DNA of 11,663 nt from an uncultured Bacteroidia bacterium (GTDB lineage: Bacteria; Bacteroidota; Bacteroidia; Bacteroidales; UBA932), in the NCBI GenBank assembly GCA_902796455.1, contig CADBPH010000226.1, positions 1 through 11,663 on the forward strand. Direction: 5' to 3'. A program made the position numbers and the translations under genes. Shown in pieces: positions 1-6,810 of this stretch. The notes beneath the pieces are model-generated. The model had not been told where the DNA came from, did no database searches, and worked only from the letters and a program-made list of their open reading frames with translations. Each line of letters opens with the position of its first letter. Position 1 is the first letter of the stretch.

Positions 1-950
1 TCTCCCTGCATGATCCGCAGCAGCAGGCCCGTCTTGACCTGCAAGTATGCCGCCGAGGAGCGGCCTCTGCCGGCATCATCCCCGAATGGGAGCCGCTTCA
101 GGATGTCGTCCACCCGCTGCGTGCGCGAATGGAAATCCGGGACAAGGCACCCTTCGATGACTTCGCTCCAGATACCGCTGCGGTCCGCCCGGCGCAAAGA
201 TTCCCGGTCCCAGCGTCCCCGCCGGGCATTCTCCAGGTAATACGGCAGCGTACTTTCGGTAAGCTGGCCGAACGGCAACGCCCCGACGAGCATTTCATAC
301 ATCATCACGCCGAAGGAGAAAATATCCGTCGTCGGCAGGACCGTCGCCTGGCCGCCCCTGGGCGGATTCACCTGCTCCGGAGGCATATAGGGATAGGTGC
401 CGAAAATCTGGGACGGCTTCCCGAGCCAGCCCCTTTCCGTCATGCGCTTGTTCTGGTCGCCGGAAATGCCGAAATCCGTCAAGACGGCCGTTCCGTCCCC
501 GCGCAACAGGACATTTTCCGGTTTCAGGTCCCGGTGGACTTTGCCGCAGGCATGCAAATCCCTCAGGCCGCAAAGGACCTGGAAGGCAATCCTGTCCCAA
601 TCGGACGACCGGTTCGCCGAATAGCTGCGCATATCGCCCCCCGGACAAAACTCCATCAGGAAGTAGGGATTCCCGGCCACCTCGCCGTACGAATAAGACC
701 GGGCCAGGTAATCACTTTCCACCTGCCCCGTCTCGAATTCCATCGTGAAACGGTCCCGGAGCCCCTTGGCGATATCCGGCGTAACTGTCCAGAGTTTCAA
801 CAACTTAAGTGCATAATCGGCACCGGCGCCGTCTACCACATGATAGACGACGCCGAATGTCCCTTCCCCGAGGGAACGCACTACTATGTATTTCCCACCG
901 ATGACATCACCAGGATGAAAATCGCACCGGTCGGCAACGACAAATGACAT
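1..950 (-). CDS. Serine/threonine protein kinase, Hanks type (partial, runs off the left edge)
   Basis: The reading frame opens at an ATG whose first base is 950 and stays open to the window edge, giving 316 full codons. All key kinase motifs are visible: glycine-rich loop LGEGTFGVVY (residues 27-36), ATP-anchoring Lys49 in ALK, catalytic HRDLKPEN (139-146, an RD kinase), metal-binding DFG (159-161), PPE in place of APE (190-192), and Asp209 in TDIFSFG. The kinase domain ends near residue 285. The frame then continues through a linker into YLQVKTGLLLRIMQG, where a second domain may begin. No membrane segment is seen in the visible part, so that part is probably cytoplasmic. It should phosphorylate Ser/Thr on unknown partners. 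Its start lies 5 bases after the stop of the zinc-ribbon/FHA gene, so the two are almost certainly co-transcribed. The kinase call is firm; substrate and full length are unknown. Confidence 0.93.
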   Translation of the reverse strand, partial: MSFVVADRCDFHPGDVIGGKYIVVRSLGEGTFGVVYHVVDGAGADYALKLLKLWTVTPDIAKGLRDRFTMEFETGQVESDYLARSYSYGEVAGNPYFLMEFCPGGDMRSYSANRSSDWDRIAFQVLCGLRDLHACGKVHRDLKPENVLLRGDGTAVLTDFGISGDQNKRMTERGWLGKPSQIFGTYPYMPPEQVNPPRGGQATVLPTTDIFSFGVMMYEMLVGALPFGQLTESTLPYYLENARRGRWDRESLRRADRSGIWSEVIEGCLVPDFHSRTQRVDDILKRLPFGDDAGRGRSSAAYLQVKTGLLLRIMQG

Positions 951-955
951 AAGTC

Positions 956-1630
956 TCAGCCCTTGAACTCAAAACGACGATTTCCGAGAATAATAATATC
1001 TCCGGGCTGCAACTTCATCCGCCGCCCGGCATGGATATAGGTTGTCTGCTGACTGCTTTTGTCTTCCAGGTACCAGGCTCCGTCCTCATACGAGAGCTCG
1101 GCCTGTACATTTGACGTAATCGATTGATTGTTCGGATCCGTATTGGACCTGTTCAATGCAATCTGTGCTCCCGAATAGGAAATGGGGGCATGGTCGATCC
1201 CCTCTCCCTGCCAGGGAAGCGGCTTCAGCGTGCAGAAAGATCCCTCCTGGGGGGTCGCCCAGGGATTGATCGTTCCGGGACGGGATTTCTGCACCGGGTC
1301 CGCACCTGCCGCCTTGACAGGACTTGTCCCGCAATTCGGGCAAACCTGCATGCCACGGGCCATGGGATAGCCGCACTTCGGACAGGACTGGACGGCGGCA
1401 CCGGCAGCAGCAGCCGCGACTCCGGCCAGATGGACCTGGCCGCCCGGGGAAACGAACGGAGCTTCCGGAAGGGTCCCCTTCATAACGGCCGGTTCAGCCG
1501 GTGCCGCCGGTGCGGAAGACGGACCCGGATGAGGCACAGACGGTCCCACCGACGAGGAAAGCGGAGCATGACACTTCTCACAGGTCAGGCTGCCGGGAGC
1601 ATTCTCCCATCCGCAATTTTTGCATCTCAT
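956..1630 (-). CDS. Double zinc-ribbon protein with C-terminal divergent FHA domain
   Basis: This 224-residue protein has two CxxC...CxxC zinc ribbons, with cysteines 3, 6, 17, 20 and 83, 86, 97, 100. They are separated by a Pro/Ala/Ser-rich linker, and a second flexible stretch leads to an FHA-like fold at about 146-224 (DGAWYLEDKSS, then LQPGDIIILGNRRFEF). FHA domains bind phosphothreonine. Here the usual GR is replaced by LNR (159-161), the SxxH signature reads S173-N-V-Q, and TNGT reads QQTT, so the phosphate pocket is altered. No signal peptide or membrane helix is seen. It lies 11 bases downstream of rnfA and 5 bases upstream of the kinase, which suggests it is a substrate, adaptor or regulator of that kinase (inference). 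The ATG at 1628-1630 is preceded by A/T-rich sequence without a Shine-Dalgarno motif. The FHA assignment rests on C-terminal pattern matching. Confidence 0.85.
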   Translation of the reverse strand: MRCKNCGWENAPGSLTCEKCHAPLSSSVGPSVPHPGPSSAPAAPAEPAVMKGTLPEAPFVSPGGQVHLAGVAAAAAGAAVQSCPKCGYPMARGMQVCPNCGTSPVKAAGADPVQKSRPGTINPWATPQEGSFCTLKPLPWQGEGIDHAPISYSGAQIALNRSNTDPNNQSITSNVQAELSYEDGAWYLEDKSSQQTTYIHAGRRMKLQPGDIIILGNRRFEFKG

Positions 1631-1641
1631 GGTTTGAAATA

Positions 1642-2241
1642 TTAAGCGATTCCGGAGAAGCCCATGAATGCCATGGCCAGGATGCCGACAGTGATCAGGG
1701 CGATCGGAACACCGCGGAACGACTTGGGCACATCGCTCAAAGCCAGGTGCTCACGCAGGCCGGCGAACAGGACCATGGCCAGGCCATAACCCAGCGAGGT
1801 TGCAAACGCATACAGGAGCGACTCCCACAGATTCAGCATGTGAGCGGCCTGACCGAAGGTGAACTCCTTGGTAACCACATTGATCGCGACGCCCAGAACG
1901 GCGCAGTTGGTGGTAATCAGCGGCAGGAAGATGCCCAGGGCCTGATACAGCGACGGGCTGGTCTTCTTGAGCACGATTTCGACCATCTGGACGAGGGCGG
2001 CAATCACCAGGATGAACGTAATGGTCTGGAGGAATTCCAGGTCAAGGGGAAGCAGCAAGTACTTGTTCAGCAGGTAGGTCACCAGGGTAGCCAGGGTAAT
2101 GACAAAACACACGGCCGCCGACATACCCGTTGCCGTGGAAAGCTTGTTGGAGACCCCCAGGAACGGGCAGATGCCCAGGAACTGGGCCAGGACGATGTTG
2201 TTGACAAAAATCGCCGAAACAATGATCAATAAGATTTCCAT
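1642..2241 (-). CDS. rnfA: Rnf complex membrane subunit RnfA
   Basis: This 199-residue protein is a strongly hydrophobic integral membrane subunit with about six helices. Its N-terminus ([21 protein letters not shown]) is the hallmark of the RnfA/NqrE family. Cys25 (GICPFLG) and Cys113 (TTNCAVLG) sit in the two half-helix motifs that, in the known structures of this family, hold an iron-sulfur centre in the membrane together with the partner subunit RnfE. The protein helps carry electrons across the membrane and move Na+ or H+. It is the last of the six rnf genes and starts 12 bases after the rnfE stop, behind a clear GGAGG. RnfA is chosen over NqrE because ferredoxin-type RnfB and RnfC are encoded nearby and no nqrA or nqrF is present. 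Confidence 0.97.
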   Translation of the reverse strand: MEILLIIVSAIFVNNIVLAQFLGICPFLGVSNKLSTATGMSAAVCFVITLATLVTYLLNKYLLLPLDLEFLQTITFILVIAALVQMVEIVLKKTSPSLYQALGIFLPLITTNCAVLGVAINVVTKEFTFGQAAHMLNLWESLLYAFATSLGYGLAMVLFAGLREHLALSDVPKSFRGVPIALITVGILAMAFMGFSGIA

Positions 2242-2248
2242 ATCCGTT

Positions 2249-2253
2249 CCTCC
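2249..2253 (-). promoter_or_regulatory. Shine-Dalgarno site for rnfA
   Basis: GGAGG on the minus strand directly follows the TAA stop of rnfE and sits 7 bases before the rnfA ATG. The junction reads TAAGGAGGAACGGATATG, almost the same as the rnfG-rnfE junction. It supports the chosen start. Strong Shine-Dalgarno sites are uncommon in Bacteroidota. Confidence 0.75.
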
Positions 2254-2838
2254 TTATTTCTTAGCCAGATACTTGTTGAACAGGACCATCAGGTAGCCCA
2301 GCACCAGGAAGGCGCCCGGAGCCATCACGAAGGCGAGCATCCCGTCTCCGGGGATGAATTTCCACCCGAACAGCGAGCCGCTGCCCAGGATCTCGCGGAC
2401 GGCGCCCAGCACAGTCAGCGACAGGGTGAAGCCCAGGCCGACCCCGAGCCCGTCACAGGCAGAGTCCAGGATCCCGTTCTTGGAAGCGAAGGCCTCGGCA
2501 CGGCCGAGGACAATGCAGTTGACCACAATCAGCGGGATGAAAAGGCCGAGGGTCTTGTAGATGTCGGGCGTGAAGGCCTGCATCAGGAACTGGAGCACGG
2601 TCACAAATGTCGCAATCACGACAATGTAAACCGGGATATGCACCTTGTCCGGCGTATAGGGAGCCACCGCGGAGATGGCCATGTTCGACAGGACAAGGAC
2701 GAAAAGGGTTGCCAGGCCCATGCTGAGTCCGTTGATGGCGGAAGTCGTGGTCGCCAGGGTCGGACACATACCCAGCAGAAGGACGAACGTAGGATTGTCC
2801 TTCACGAAACCTTTGGTAATCAATTGCAGTTTGGTCAT
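2254..2838 (-). CDS. rnfE: Rnf complex membrane subunit RnfE
   Basis: This 194-residue integral membrane protein belongs to the RnfE/NqrD family and is the inverted-topology partner of RnfA. Its N-terminus, with FVKDNPTFVLLLGMCPTLA at residues 11-29, is typical. Cys25 (GMCPTLA) and Cys108 (VVNCIVLGRAEAFA) match the cysteines that share the intramembrane iron-sulfur centre with RnfA. About six hydrophobic segments are visible, and the C-terminus ends in FNKYLAKK, suggesting a positively charged cytoplasmic tail. It starts 12 bases after the rnfG stop with GGAGG 7 bases before the ATG. Length and motifs are normal for the family, with no sign of damage. Confidence 0.97.
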   Translation of the reverse strand: MTKLQLITKGFVKDNPTFVLLLGMCPTLATTTSAINGLSMGLATLFVLVLSNMAISAVAPYTPDKVHIPVYIVVIATFVTVLQFLMQAFTPDIYKTLGLFIPLIVVNCIVLGRAEAFASKNGILDSACDGLGVGLGFTLSLTVLGAVREILGSGSLFGWKFIPGDGMLAFVMAPGAFLVLGYLMVLFNKYLAKK

Positions 2839-2845
2839 AGTCCGT

Positions 2846-2850
2846 CCTCC
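2846..2850 (-). promoter_or_regulatory. Shine-Dalgarno site for rnfE
   Basis: GGAGG on the minus strand immediately follows the TAA stop of rnfG and lies 7 bases before the rnfE ATG. It fixes the rnfE start and matches the spacing seen before rnfA and rnfG. Confidence 0.75.
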
Positions 2851-3438
2851 TTATTTTTGAACGCTGGCGCCGGAAGCGGCCGAAACATTCCCTTGAACGG
2901 CAGCCAGGGCGTTGCTCACTGCCGCCGCATAGGCGCGGGAAGTGATGGTGGAAGCCGTGATGGCATCCACGTCACCGCCGTCCTTCTTGACTTTCAGGAT
3001 CTTGTTCTTCGTATCGAAGCCCTTCCACTGGGCCATGAATTTCTCATCGGTATTGCACTTGGCACCCAGTCCGGGCGTCTCGGTATGGGAAAGGACCGAC
3101 GTATTGTGAACGACACCGTCCGCCGTGATTCCCACCATGACTTCCAGCGGTCCGCCGAAGCCGGAAACAACCGACTTGACGGCATAGGCCACCGGTTTCC
3201 CGTCCTTGGCCAGCGTATAATACTCCGACGGAACACCGCCGACCTCGATGGGCTGCGGGCCGGAGAGTTCGCCGCCTTCCGGAAGGACGGCGGAAACAGA
3301 CTCTTTCAGGATCGCAGCATTGGTCTGCGCGATCGGATCCTTGGTCACGGCATACACCGCCGCCAGGATGGCCGAGCAGAAGAAACAAGTAATGAACAGG
3401 CACAGTGCCATGTTCTTGAGATTCGATTTAACTGCCAT
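2851..3438 (-). CDS. rnfG: Rnf complex flavoprotein subunit RnfG (FMN-binding)
   Basis: This 195-residue protein has one N-terminal membrane helix (about residues 8-30) followed by an extracytoplasmic FMN-binding domain. Family marks include SHTETPGLGAKC (117-128) and the flavin attachment region DAITASTITSRAY (158-170). Thr164 is the likely site of covalent FMN linkage, which ApbE makes in characterised Rnf and Nqr systems; no apbE gene lies in this window. The usual SGAT motif reads TAST here. RnfG passes electrons between RnfD and the intramembrane cluster. Its ATG lies one base beyond the rnfD stop, so translation is probably coupled, and GGAGG lies 7 bases upstream of the ATG. The C-terminus is Ala/Ser-rich (GNVSAASGASVQK). 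Confidence 0.96.
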   Translation of the reverse strand: MAVKSNLKNMALCLFITCFFCSAILAAVYAVTKDPIAQTNAAILKESVSAVLPEGGELSGPQPIEVGGVPSEYYTLAKDGKPVAYAVKSVVSGFGGPLEVMVGITADGVVHNTSVLSHTETPGLGAKCNTDEKFMAQWKGFDTKNKILKVKKDGGDVDAITASTITSRAYAAAVSNALAAVQGNVSAASGASVQK

Positions 3439-3439
3439 G

Positions 3440-4423
3440 TCAAGCCCTCCCGTATTTTTTCTGGTGGAACCACATGTTCAGAAGCGGAACGGTCGCATTC
3501 ATGATCAGGATCGCGAAAGACATACCTTCCGGATAAGAACCGAAATAACGGATCATCATGGTAATGAAGCCGATGCCGATACCGAAGATAATCCCGCCCT
3601 TGACACTCATCGGGGAAGTGACATAGTCGGTTGCCATGAAGCAGGAACCGAGAATCATACCACCGGTAAGCAGGTTGAAGACCGGGTCGGTGAAACGGTC
3701 GGGGGCGCAGAGCCAGAATACCAGCGACACCAGCGCGACAGTCGCCCAGATGGACAGGGTGATGTGCGGCTTGATCACGCGACGGACCAGCAGATAGACA
3801 AATCCGGCCAGCAGGGCCAGGGCAGAGATCTCACCGGCCGAGCCGCCGATGCTCGAAAACAGCATCTGCCCGTAAGAAAAACCGTGCTGGGACATGATGT
3901 CCGACAGGGTCGACCCCTGCAGCAAGCCCTCCTTCACGACACCCAGCGGCGTGGCGCCCGTAACGGCATCCGCACCGAAAAGGCCCTGGGGAGCCTCCCA
4001 ATGGGTCATGTAGGTCGGGAAAGAGACCAGCAGGAAAACACGGCCGCTGAGCGCGGGGTTGAACACATTCTGGCCCAGTCCGCCGAACGTCATCTTGGCG
4101 ACGGCGATGGCGAACAAGGCGCCGATGAAGACCACCCACCAGGGCGTGGTCGAAGGCAGGTTCAAGGCCAGCAGGAGGCCGGTCAGCGCGGCTGACCAAT
4201 CCCCTACGGTACACGGTTTCTTGAGCATGAACCGCGTAATGAGGTATTCGATCCCCACGCAGGAGGCGATGCTCACGCCGAGCACGAGCAGTTCCTTCCA
4301 TCCGTAGAAGACGACGGAAACCACGACGGCCGGCAACAGGGCGATCACCACGTCCCGCATCAGTTTCGCGGTGGACACGTCCGCGTGCACATGCGGAGAG
4401 GGTGAAACCAATAGTTTATTCAT
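3440..4423 (-). CDS. rnfD: Rnf complex membrane flavoprotein subunit RnfD
   Basis: This 327-residue multi-helix membrane protein is of the RnfD/NqrB family. It begins with VSPSPHVHADVSTAKLM, the typical RnfD N-terminal pattern. Further family marks are GDWSAALTGLLLALNLP (74-90), KMTFGGLGQNVFNPALSGR (110-128) and the covalent FMN site DAVTGATPL, with Thr158 as the expected attachment residue. The long extracytoplasmic stretch around 136-190 carries this flavin. RnfD is the central membrane electron and ion path of the complex. It lies 24 bases downstream of rnfC, the widest gap between any two genes here, and unlike rnfC, G, E and A it has no Shine-Dalgarno motif before its ATG. Length is normal for the family. 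Confidence 0.97.
   Translation of the reverse strand: MNKLLVSPSPHVHADVSTAKLMRDVVIALLPAVVVSVVFYGWKELLVLGVSIASCVGIEYLITRFMLKKPCTVGDWSAALTGLLLALNLPSTTPWWVVFIGALFAIAVAKMTFGGLGQNVFNPALSGRVFLLVSFPTYMTHWEAPQGLFGADAVTGATPLGVVKEGLLQGSTLSDIMSQHGFSYGQMLFSSIGGSAGEISALALLAGFVYLLVRRVIKPHITLSIWATVALVSLVFWLCAPDRFTDPVFNLLTGGMILGSCFMATDYVTSPMSVKGGIIFGIGIGFITMMIRYFGSYPEGMSFAILIMNATVPLLNMWFHQKKYGRA
3446..3450 (-). promoter_or_regulatory. Shine-Dalgarno site for rnfG
   Basis: GGGAGGG on the minus strand lies within the last codons of rnfD (tail YGRA). The core GGAGG at 3446-3450 is 7 bases before the rnfG ATG. The Gly-Arg codons GGG AGG create the motif, so coding and ribosome-binding functions overlap. Confidence 0.7.
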
Positions 4424-4447
4424 TGCGATATCGTACTTATTATGATT

Positions 4448-5815
4448 CTACTTCTGCGCGGCGGCAGCCTTGCGCGCCCTGATAATACCCATCACCTGGG
4501 CTTTCGCCTGGCGGATTACATCCAGCAACGGGATGTTCGCCGGGCAGCTGTACAAACAGCAGCCGCATTCAATACAATCCTGGACAGCCTGTTTTTCAAG
4601 TTCTTCCGTCATGCCATTGCGGGCAAGCCGGTTGAGCAGGAACGGTTCCAGGCCCATCGGGCAGGCATCCGCGCACTTGCCGCACCGGATGCAGTTGCTC
4701 TCGGGTTTGCGGGCCGTCTGGGCAGCCGTCAGGAACAGCAGGGCGGAAGTTCCCTTGAGGGTGGCCGCCTCGAGGTTGGAGACAGCCTTGCCCATCATCG
4801 GGCCGCCGCTGATCACTTTCACGGCATCCTGCGGGAATCCGCCGAGATAATCGATGATGTAATTCAGCGGAGTGCCTACGCGGACCAGCAGATTGGCCTG
4901 CTTGGGGAAGCACTCGCCCGTCACCGTCACCGAATTGTCTACGATCGGTTTGTTCTTCTGCACCGCATCATACACAGCCAGGGCGGTGGCTACATTCTGC
5001 ACGACCGCACCGACGTCGATCGGAAGGCCGCCGGAAGCCACCTGACGGTGCATCACCGCATCAATCAACTGCTTCTCACCTCCTTCCGGATATTTCTTCA
5101 TCAGGCTCATCACGCTGATGCCGGCAAACTTGGAGGATACTTTGCGCATCTCCTGCAGGACTTTTTCAATATGGGCGATGGCCTCGGGCTTGTTGTCCTC
5201 GATGCCGATCGTCGCCTTGTCCACGCCCAGTACCTGTTTGATGATGGCCGTTCCGATCACGACCTGCTCGCCTTTCTCCAACAACGTACGGTAGTCGGAT
5301 GTCAGATAGGGTTCGCACTCGCAACCATTGATAATCAGCATTTCGCATTTCTTTCCGGGAGGCGGGCTCAGCTTGACGTGAGTCGGGAAAGTCGCGCCGC
5401 CCAAACCCACGACGCCGCCCAGGCGGATCTTTTCAAGGATTTCCTTGTTGTCATCGGAGAACTCCGTGACCAGGGTGTCGGAGGTATCGATTCCTTCCAT
5501 CCACTCGTCCCCTTCCACGGCAATCTCGATGCAAGTCTGCATGTTACCGGCGAGATCCTTGCGGGGCCCGATGGACTTCACCGTACCGGACACGGAAGAA
5601 TGGATATAGGCGGAAACGAAGCCGCCGGGCTCTGCAACCGGCTGACCGACCTTGACATGGTCACCGACCGCGACGATCGGTTTGGCCGGGGCACCGATAT
5701 GCTGCGCCACCGAAATATAAACGACAGGAGGGGTCGGAAGCACCTGGATCGCGCATTCACGCGAAATCTTGTTGTCAGCGGGATGAACACCGCCGATAGA
5801 GAATGTACGTTTCAT
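4448..5815 (-). CDS. rnfC: Rnf complex NADH-binding iron-sulfur subunit RnfC
   Basis: This 455-residue soluble, membrane-associated protein is where NAD+ is reduced or NADH oxidised. The N-terminal barrel-sandwich region (FSIGGVHP, GDHVKVGQPVAEPGGFVSA) is followed by the Rossmann-like NADH/FMN domain with GLGGATFPTHVKL (137-149), INGCECEPY (162-170) and KYPEGGEKQLI (241-251). An SLBB-like segment follows, and then two [4Fe-4S] motifs: Cys375, 378, 381, 385 and Cys414, 417, 420, 424. The C-terminus is a short Ala/Lys tail (RARKAAAAQK), without the long repeats found in enterobacterial RsxC. The ATG lies 3 bases after the rnfB stop, with GGAGG supplied by the last rnfB codons. The ferredoxin motifs distinguish it from NqrA. 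Confidence 0.97.
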   Translation of the reverse strand: MKRTFSIGGVHPADNKISRECAIQVLPTPPVVYISVAQHIGAPAKPIVAVGDHVKVGQPVAEPGGFVSAYIHSSVSGTVKSIGPRKDLAGNMQTCIEIAVEGDEWMEGIDTSDTLVTEFSDDNKEILEKIRLGGVVGLGGATFPTHVKLSPPPGKKCEMLIINGCECEPYLTSDYRTLLEKGEQVVIGTAIIKQVLGVDKATIGIEDNKPEAIAHIEKVLQEMRKVSSKFAGISVMSLMKKYPEGGEKQLIDAVMHRQVASGGLPIDVGAVVQNVATALAVYDAVQKNKPIVDNSVTVTGECFPKQANLLVRVGTPLNYIIDYLGGFPQDAVKVISGGPMMGKAVSNLEAATLKGTSALLFLTAAQTARKPESNCIRCGKCADACPMGLEPFLLNRLARNGMTEELEKQAVQDCIECGCCLYSCPANIPLLDVIRQAKAQVMGIIRARKAAAAQK

Positions 5816-5818
5816 CAG

Positions 5819-6790
5819 CTATTCCTCCTTTTTCTCAGGTTCTACGGGCGTCTGGGCAGCTTTGGGAGCTTCCTGGGCGGCCTTGGCCGCTGCTGCGGCA
5901 GCTGCGGCAGCTTCTTTCGCCTTGCGGTTGCGCTCGGCGATCCGGCTCTTGACTGCGTCCTTGTCCAACGGCTTGGGGAAATTCACCCCGTGGATCGCAC
6001 CGGTCGGACACATGGCCTCGCATTCCCGGCAAAGCTTACACTTGGCAAAATCGACGTACGCCACGTTGTTCTCCAGGACGATCGCGTCGTGCGTACAAGT
6101 CTTGGCACAGATGCCGCACCCGATACAGGCAGCACTGCAGGCCTTTTTCGCAGCAGGCCCTTTGTCCTTGTTGACGCAGCTCACGTACATGCGCATGCCA
6201 CGCGGCCCCTTGTTCCGAAGTTCGATAATGGCCTTGGGGCATGCCTTCACGCAGGCGCCGCAAGCCGTACATTTCGCCTCGTCGACTACCGGGAGCCCCG
6301 TGACAGGGTCCATGGACAGGGCGCCGAACTGGCAGGCTGACACACAGTCGCCGCATCCCAGGCACCCGAACGCACAACCGGTATCCCCGCTGTACAGGGC
6401 AGCCTTGACCCGGCAGGACGCATATCCGTCATAGTCATTGGTTTTCGGGCGGTTCTCACAAGTGCCGTTGCAACGGACAACTGCTACCATCGGCGCTTTT
6501 TCCTTGACTTCATAGCCCAGGATGGCCGCCACTTTCTTCATCACATCATTGCCGCCAACCGGACAAAACTGATTGTCCAGGTTCGGTGCCTTCACAGCAG
6601 CGTCCGCGAAGGCACGGCAACCCGCGAATCCGCAACCGCCGCAGTTGGCACCCGGCATTACTTTCTCGACTTCGTCGATCCGCGGATCCTCCTCGACCTT
6701 GAACTGTTCGGCCACGAAATAGAGGACGACAGCCAAGAGGAGTCCCAGCAAGGCGACGATGGCGATAATCCAGATAATTGTTGATTGCAT
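5819..6790 (-). CDS. rnfB: Rnf complex ferredoxin-oxidising subunit RnfB
   Basis: This 323-residue protein accepts electrons from ferredoxin and passes them into the complex. A single N-terminal membrane helix (about 5-27) is followed by the Fe-S domain CGGCGFAGC with Cys50, 53, 58 and 76. Four CxxCxxCxxxC ferredoxin motifs then follow: Cys143-153, 174-184, 222-232 and 251-261. That makes this a long RnfB with two bacterial-type dicluster units, as in anaerobes, rather than the shorter proteobacterial RsxB. The last 40 residues (about 283-323) are a charged Ala/Lys/Glu-rich low-complexity tail beyond any cluster. It is the first rnf gene, 20 bases after rseC. Its ATG has only A/T-rich sequence upstream and no Shine-Dalgarno site. 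Confidence 0.97.
   Translation of the reverse strand: MQSTIIWIIAIVALLGLLLAVVLYFVAEQFKVEEDPRIDEVEKVMPGANCGGCGFAGCRAFADAAVKAPNLDNQFCPVGGNDVMKKVAAILGYEVKEKAPMVAVVRCNGTCENRPKTNDYDGYASCRVKAALYSGDTGCAFGCLGCGDCVSACQFGALSMDPVTGLPVVDEAKCTACGACVKACPKAIIELRNKGPRGMRMYVSCVNKDKGPAAKKACSAACIGCGICAKTCTHDAIVLENNVAYVDFAKCKLCRECEAMCPTGAIHGVNFPKPLDKDAVKSRIAERNRKAKEAAAAAAAAAKAAQEAPKAAQTPVEPEKKEE
5824..5828 (-). promoter_or_regulatory. Shine-Dalgarno site for rnfC
   Basis: AAGGAGGAAT on the minus strand is made of the last Lys-Glu-Glu codons and stop of rnfB. Its GGAGG core is 8 bases before the rnfC ATG. It is the strongest anti-Shine-Dalgarno match in the window and supports the rnfC start. Confidence 0.72.
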
Positions 6791-6810
6791 TTATAGAAAC
6801 AGTTTGAGTT

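Noticed and set aside
1642..5815. Na+-NQR (Nqr) instead of Rnf
   Set aside because: The cluster has ferredoxin-motif RnfB and RnfC and no NqrA or NqrF, and the gene order is BCDGEA, so it is Rnf.
4442..6340. A plus-strand open frame of 632 codons opposite rnfC and rnfB
   Set aside because: It is exactly antisense to two unmistakable rnf genes, its product is Arg/His/Asp/Gln-rich with no recognisable domain, and long antisense frames are expected in GC-rich genes with this codon use.
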